64,000 bases of DNA from Sabethes cyaneus (Eukaryota > Arthropoda > Insecta > Diptera > Culicidae). The position numbers were made by a program, and so were the translations under genes. Numbering within the stretch: position 1 is the first letter of the stretch; the number at the start of each line of letters is the position of its first letter. The stretch is taken from positions 219,977,527 to 220,041,526 of the forward strand of contig NC_071355.1 in the NCBI RefSeq assembly GCF_943734655.1, read 5' to 3'. This document shows positions 58,764 through 64,000 of this stretch, piece after piece. Below the pieces are notes generated by a model. The model had not been told where the DNA came from and searched no databases. It saw nothing but the letters and a program-made list of their open reading frames with translations.

Positions 58764-59679
58764 TGATCGTTCTTAATGTGCAAGATTATTTATAATAACT
58801 CCTACGATTCATTTTATAGATTCTGCAAATTAACGAATGGATGAGGGTAACTGGCAGCAGTGTCTCAAAAAGGAAAATTAAGGCAGACGGGTCACATTAG
58901 TATTTGCCGAATCTAGTGAACGCTCAGAATGCTGAAAATAAAACGGTTGAAACATGGAAATTACAGATACAAACATGCATAAGCATTCAAACTTGCTTAT
59001 TGATCGCTCGAAACCAGGGTTGGGCAATTCTAATGACGGAACTGCATACTGCAAGACGTATTACTGAACATTGGAAAGAGTCCGGACAAATTCTGGAGCT
59101 TTGGAATCAAGGATACTTACTTCTCGAGAAAATATACGAGAGAGAAGATATTTTTCGAAGAATGCTTGCTTGTAATCGCGCTGTTGTGCTATATTATATG
59201 ACACTGACAGCGATAAAATCGGCGATAGTGATGAAAGTAACAGCGATGATCTTTCCGATTAACAGTATATTTCAAAGTATAATATTGCACAACCTAATTG
59301 AATATAGAATTTTGTTTTTTTATAGGGGAAAAAAGGTGATTTTGAATTTGATTTGTTATTTAATTCAATTTTGTTGTTTTAAAATAGGACCAAAAACGCG
59401 CTGAGCCAGATATAAACCAAAAAGGATCGCCATATTGGTCAGTCATTTTACATATTGAGTTTTATTGTTGAGCTCAACGACCTGAAAGTCACCATTCGAC
59501 GAAATTTACATCAAAATCTTTAAAATTTAACAAAAAAGGCCACCATTTTGGGTCAGCCATTTTGAATTTCAAATTTTCATTATCATTTTTGAAATCAGCA
59601 GCCCGAAAAACATGGAAGCTTATCATCTTGAGGTTTTGGCCAAGAATTTTAAATTTCAGACCACTGTGCATTAGCGGAG

Positions 59680-60175
59680 TCCTTCGTCAGCGAGTATCAA
59701 GCTGGTTTTCGTTAGGGGTGCTCCATGACGGATCAAATGTATACCCTGCCTAAATTGCTCGACAAGCTCTGGGAGTACAACTTGTAGACTCATCATGTGT
59801 CTGTTGATTTTAAGGCTGCATAGGATTCAGTCCTACGAAATGAACTGTGGTAGATAACGCGAGAATATGGTTAGTCGACGAAACCTGTTAACCCCGCTTG
59901 TCCGACGCTAGATGGGTCTAAATTTTGCGTCAAAATCAAACACTTTTGTGACGTGGGATGGACTGAAACAATGGGATATCTGACTTAGAACGTGCAATAC
60001 GTGCAGAGCAAAACGTGTAAAGGAACGGGACTATCTTCACGAGATCTGATGCTTCTTGGGTTTGTGGATGACGGCGTGCCTTATCATTGGAATCAACGAT
60101 AGAGTCTTCAACAGCTCTTCCAAGTCTTTAGACTTTTTAAATGGGAAGCAGCGAGATTGGGACTTAACTTTAAGG
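59680..60175 (+). mobile_element. LINE reverse transcriptase, part 1 of a split copy
   Basis: Frames give a SEYQAGF remnant, MTDQMYTLPKLLDKLWEYNL, VDFKAA before a stop, LDGSKFCVKIKH, and LMLLGFVDDGVPYHW, where the family's F-A-D-D box reads F-V-D-D, ending KWEAARLGLNF. Part 2 continues at 61045-61203 and part 3 at 62950-63330. At least four stops and shifts. Confidence 0.65.
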
Positions 60176-60744
60176 GGGCATATTACTTTTTTCAATTTAA
60201 AAAAATTCAATTTTTTTTATTTATTATATCGAAAGATTAACATTTTGAGCATACGTGTTTGAAACCGTTGGGATGAATTCCAAAAAATGACCAAAAAAAG
60301 TTACAGCAATTTGTACCGCGCATGTCTGGTGCGATTACACAGCGAATAAAAACTTCAACGCCGTTTTTCTCGAAACCACGTATTCAAAGTCGGTACCATA
60401 AATATCTCAAGAACGGCTCAAGCAATTCACTTGCATTTTTTTGTTTAAAAGCTAATAAAGTTATCTAGTCTCTGACCCATCTTATTTTCGATTTTGCAAT
60501 TATGTATTTTTTTAGAAATATTTAAAGTTAATTTTTGGACTAAAATAAAAAACTTGCTTTTATGTTTGAATGTCCGCCATTTTGTTTTGTGTTCGAATTA
60601 AAAAAAGAATGGGTCAAAGACTAGATAATTTAACATACTTTTATGTCGTTTTGGAATTTTTCATTTCGGATAAGCCCCCGAGCGCCAATCTATGGTACCG
60701 CAAATCGTGCTTTTTTCGAATGATCATACATTAACAAGGGGGTT
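60176..60744. mobile_element. Insertion inside the LINE, with inner inverted repeat
   Basis: Starts TAAGGGGGCATATTAC directly after LINE coding sequence. It contains an inverted repeat: AGTTATCTAGTCTCTGACCC (about 60465) and GGGTCAAAGACTAGATAATT (about 60611). The right border is unclear because a SINE follows. Type unknown. Confidence 0.4.
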
Positions 60745-61040
60745 GCGCAGTCTCCTTTTGTCCAGCGCCTTTGCGGTTCAAAGATACATGGGTACCAGCG
60801 AGCCACATGTCATGGCGGGTGCTGTGGGTTCAAATCCGGTTATAATCTTAGATTATAGCTTAGTTCGACCCATGCACCTTCCAGCATTGAACAATAGGTC
60901 ACAACGACTACTTGTTAAGCGTAGCTACCAATAACCCTCCCCCCTCACCCGCTCTTTCCCCACCATTCCAAAACAAAATTCATTACTTTCCCCTACCGTC
61001 CCTCCATCAATTGTAGAACCACCGTTTCAAAAAATATCAA
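60745..61040 (+). mobile_element. tRNA-derived SINE, second family
   Basis: Head GCGGTTCAAAGATACATGGG, B-box-like GTGGGTTCAAATCCGG, then a C-rich body, laid out like 31067-31350. LINE coding sequence resumes just after it. Confidence 0.45.
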
Positions 61041-61044
61041 GTGC

Positions 61045-61203
61045 TATGTCCCTTAACACCGCCAAAATAAATTCCATGGTTACTTGCAGGGAACGTGAGA
61101 CTCCAAATGGCGTTGGTGCCGGGATGGAGTTAGATGGGAAACGATATGCAGAAATAGAGGAAGTCATATACCTTGGTACGCTCGTAACATGTGACAACGC
61201 TGT
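61045..61203 (+). mobile_element. LINE reverse transcriptase, part 2
   Basis: Frame reads SLNTAKINSMVTCRERE, GMELDGKRYAEIEEVIYLGT and LVTCDNAVSW. The family has A-A-R-L-G-L-x-I-N-x-x-K-T-K-Y-M and F-x-Y-L-G-x-L-V here, so this directly continues part 1. Confidence 0.65.
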
Positions 61204-61325
61204 AAGCTGGTCCTTCCCAGCTGGAAACGCACTTGTCGCGTGATTGAGAGTTGTGGGTTAAAATTCCACCTGGGCTGTCAATTATTTTTCACAGTTTGCA
61301 TATCATTTTTCCCGTAGGGTTCACG
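61204..61325 (+). mobile_element. Third-type tRNA-derived SINE or tRNA pseudogene
   Basis: CCCAGCTGGAAACGCACTTG (A-box-like), a GTCGCGTGATTGAGAG arm and GTGGGTTAAAATTCCACC (decayed B box and T arm) follow tRNA layout. An ATTATTTTTCACAG tail follows. Borders uncertain. Confidence 0.4.
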
Positions 61326-62820
61326 TAGGACTACGAAGGCGGGTACGATTCGATAATGCTTGACTATTTGAAAATGTTCAGTAGTTTCTTACGCAAATTT
61401 ATAATTTACTGTATTGTAATGAATGCCCTGTACCATTTATATACATTCGTTAAATGAAGTTAAGTTTAAATATCCTAAATGTCTGTACTCTGTATATCAT
61501 TTTTATCAGTTTCTTAGAATTTGTAGTTCCACTAAGAGCTAAAACATCAGTCCAACATTACACTTCTTCTAATGATTGGCGATAATGTCGCGTTTTGCCA
61601 ATTTTTACATGACTTGTAGCACTAGTCAACTTTAAGTAACTGGCTTAAAACTGGTATGCAGTTGACGAAGTTAGCTTACTTAAGCAGCTTGCTTACAAGT
61701 ACCGCGAAACCAAAAAAAACTATTCTGGGTTATCATTTACAACACTGATTCGCATTCGTCAATTTCCTTGTTGATGTTGTTCATTGTGATAGATTGATTT
61801 GAAGTATAATTGTCTTACAACCATGTCTACAACCATGTATAATTTGTCTTACAAATTGTCTTACCATGTGGACAGCCAGTTGAAATATCAATTAGCTAAC
61901 GTTCTCTGCATCTTACTAGCTCCTTTCGACACACTACTTTACAGCTATTTGCATACCTGACAGAAATACAATTGAAACTATGTAAAGAATTGCAAGCAAC
62001 TAACTGACGCAAAGCAGCAAATGAAACGCTGAAAAACTATTTCCGGCTAAGCAAAGCAAAGCCTTGAGCTTAAATGTCTTTCTAAGACTTGACCCTTCTT
62101 TATCGACAGACTTCACTGCCTATTAGAGTACCGGACAGTTACGGGGCTAGTGCAACAATCCTACTGACCCTTTCCAGCAGCACCGCCTGGCTTGTTAGGC
62201 CAGCATCGTAACTCTAAACCAATCAAGCGGTTATTCTGGGATAAGACTGTTGCTGATTTTCCTCAGTTCCGAACGAATTCTTGCAGTATATGGATGCAAT
62301 CTGACAAAAGGATGACCGCTCACTTTTCTATGATGTTTCACTTTCAGGACATCAAATTGGACTAGATTGAATGTTTAAAGATAAAATCGGTTGAAGAAAA
62401 GGGGTACTTCCCAAGCACAGCTATCAAATTAGTATAGATTGAAACGTGGTAAAAAAATTTCGACCTATTGGGAGGGGGTTTTGTTACTTTTATTTGGAAA
62501 AGAAACCTACACAAAACAGATGATGATGTGTTTAACTGTCGTCCATGCATGTGAAGCAAAATAATCACGAAGAAAATGTATGGGAACATTTGACCTTGAA
62601 ATTTTTCATTAATTTTCACTATTTAGTGGTCAAAATCAAAATTATAATAAAACCACATAATTGCAATATCTATTATGAATCGATTGGTATTTAAACCATC
62701 CAAATCCATTCATAATTGGCAGAGCTATTGGCGTTCCAAATCTTATATTTTTTCGTAACGCTCGTATTTTTTGAAATGACACCTTGTCCCAAACTTTGCT
62801 GTAAGACGTAGTCCTACGTC
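61326..62820. other. Possible DNA element with ACGTAGGACTACG ends
   Basis: CACGTAGGACTACG at about 61323-61336 and GACGTAGTCCTACGTC at about 62805-62820 are inverted, and a related word (GACGTAGGAATACGTC) occurs near 24340. A SINE lies inside at 62049-62220. The short terminal match is not enough for a firm call. Confidence 0.3.
62049..62220 (-). mobile_element. tRNA-derived SINE (9604 family)
   Basis: GCAAAGCAAAGCCTTGAGCT, CTTTATCGACAGACTTCACT and TTAGGCCAGCATCGTAACTC give the minus-strand tail, body and partial tRNA head of the family. Confidence 0.65.
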
Positions 62821-62949
62821 AAAAACATATTTACTTCCTCATAAGAAGTACTAAACCGATGAATTGCCTCCTCGTATCGGCATTTCTACGGATTGCGATG
62901 CTAGCTGAAATCTCGTTGTTTGCAAATTCGCACAAAACAGGCGCTCAGA

Positions 62950-63330
62950 ACACTATTTCTCCCGGTGGCCCTTTACGGAATCATGAATCAAGGACGCTCA
63001 AGGAAGGTGATTGGCGAGTGCTTGAGGTTTTTGAGAGTGAAATTTTGCGATACTTGGTAGCACAATAGATGGTAAAGGGTGACGCAGACACATGTACCAC
63101 GAGCTGTACCAAGTGTTCAAATATGCTGATTTAGTGAAAGTAGTACAATGTGTCAGGCTGCGGTGGGCTGGGCATGTAGCCAGGATGCCTGACGAAAGTG
63201 TAGCCAAATTTATTTTCAGCTGAGAACCGGCGAAGCCGTTGACTTCGGGACGGACCTCGGATTCGGTGAAAATGCCCTGCCGAGGATAATGCACTTTGCA
63301 CTGCACTGACCAACCGACCACGTTTCGCAG
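62950..63330 (+). mobile_element. LINE ORF2 tail, part 3
   Basis: Frames give NHESRTLKEGDWRVLEVFES, EILRYLVAQ, then RRHMYHELYQVFKYADLVKV and RLRWAGHVARMPDESVAKF. It is homologous to, but more decayed than, the tail at 33901-34470. It completes the split copy starting at 59680. Confidence 0.65.
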
Positions 63331-63340
63331 GCATCTAGTA

Positions 63341-63424
63341 ATATGGATTTACCGTTTGAGTTAAAAATTCGGGTTTTGCTGCATATCAAAACCCGAATTT
63401 TTAACTCTGACGGTAAATCCATAT
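63341..63424. repeat. 84 bp hairpin with 37 bp arms
   Basis: Arms 63341-63377 and 63388-63424 are reverse complements at 35 of 37 positions, with a 10-base loop GCTGCATATC. It directly follows the LINE tail. It could be a tiny MITE or a folded RNA source. Confidence 0.75.
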
Positions 63425-63429
63425 GTGAT

Positions 63430-64000
63430 AGGTATGTGCACCAGATGTTCTGCAGTCCTATAAGGACAGTCATGGGTCTCCTGGTCCGTGTGGCTACCAC
63501 CATCGCACAGTGGGGAATCGCTGGCAAGCAGCCAAAAAATGAAAGTTCATTTCGGCTCTCCGTTGTATTTTTCCTGTGATTCTATACTATTGAAGTGTTC
63601 AAATCCAAAATTTTAGATCAATATGACAAAATTTGAATTTTCTATGAATCTTGAAAGTATGCTATCTCAGCATGTTTTAGCGTTTTTTTGAAAAATAACC
63701 CAATATTTCAAAACATGCTAGAGGTCTAATGGTAGCTCGGATTTCAACGGTGTCTAAGGAAAAGTTCTTCAAAAAATAGTGCTGAATAAAGCCCATTATT
63801 TGAGTATGCAGTAATTTTATCATAGTATGCCACAACTTTAATTTTCATTAAAAAAGTGCCATATTTTCGCGTAAAACACGCTTAAAAGTTTTGAAGCCAA
63901 GGTTCGCCACTATTGACACTACCGGTAAAAGTTAGTGTAAAATATGAGCTTTCAAATGGATATAGTCTCATTTAGCGCAGAGTAGCGCAGAGCATAAATG
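63430..64000. other. No recognisable feature
   Basis: AT-rich DNA with short frames only. The final 20 bases contain a direct GCGCAGAGTA repeat. Confidence 0.4.

Noticed and set aside
58904..59404. 166-codon plus-strand open frame
   Set aside because: Starts with TTG rather than ATG, resembles no family I know, and its 3' part is low-complexity hydrophobic sequence. Probably chance; a homology search would decide.
1..64000. Endogenous viral elements, CRISPR arrays, rRNA
   Set aside because: No reading frame resembled viral nucleoprotein, glycoprotein or polymerase genes. Tandem repeats lack CRISPR spacer structure and no rRNA-like sequence was seen.

Overview
The window looks like nuclear DNA from an insect with a large, transposon-filled genome, most likely a culicine mosquito. 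This is inference. It rests on one insect-type phospholipase C-beta gene with a 10 kb intron, several tRNA-derived SINE families (one resembling the mosquito Feilai type), many degenerate non-LTR reverse transcriptase fragments, Tc1/mariner remnants, and dozens of short inverted-repeat elements. The sequence is AT-rich, no long intact ORF is present, and there are no bacterial-type operons.

The only host gene I can support is on the + strand. Two exons (42363-42509 and 52596-52733) both have perfect AG/GTAAGT borders, both are phase 0, and both encode adjacent pieces of the N-terminal PH domain of a Plc21C/PLCB1-type phospholipase C-beta. The first coding exon and the catalytic exons were not found, so the gene probably extends past both ends. 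Everything downstream of 52733, and possibly much of what is upstream of 42363, may be intron.

Layout. 1-4.8 kb: nothing recognised. 4.8-12.4 kb: LINE fragments, several inverted-repeat elements, a minisatellite split by a 282 bp palindrome, two SINEs, a mariner remnant and a hAT-like MITE. 15.3-19.2 kb: two Helitron-like elements in opposite orientation with internal minisatellites, a Tc1/mariner transposase tail and a small inverted-repeat element. 23-26.3 kb: three LINE fragments, one split by two nested DNA elements. 31-35 kb: SINEs, a 1 kb foldback palindrome and a LINE 3' end. 39.1-39.9 kb: Tc1 and LINE remnants. 42.4-52.7 kb: the two exons, with an intron that holds a ~62 bp minisatellite broken into five blocks by a LINE piece and several inverted-repeat elements. 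56.3-63.4 kb: more LINE debris with nested SINEs and a near-perfect 84 bp hairpin. Stretches between these hold no gene I can defend.

I did not find a new enzymatic or defence system. The most unusual content is structural: nested insertions, foldback palindromes and repeated-terminus elements inside or near a signalling gene.
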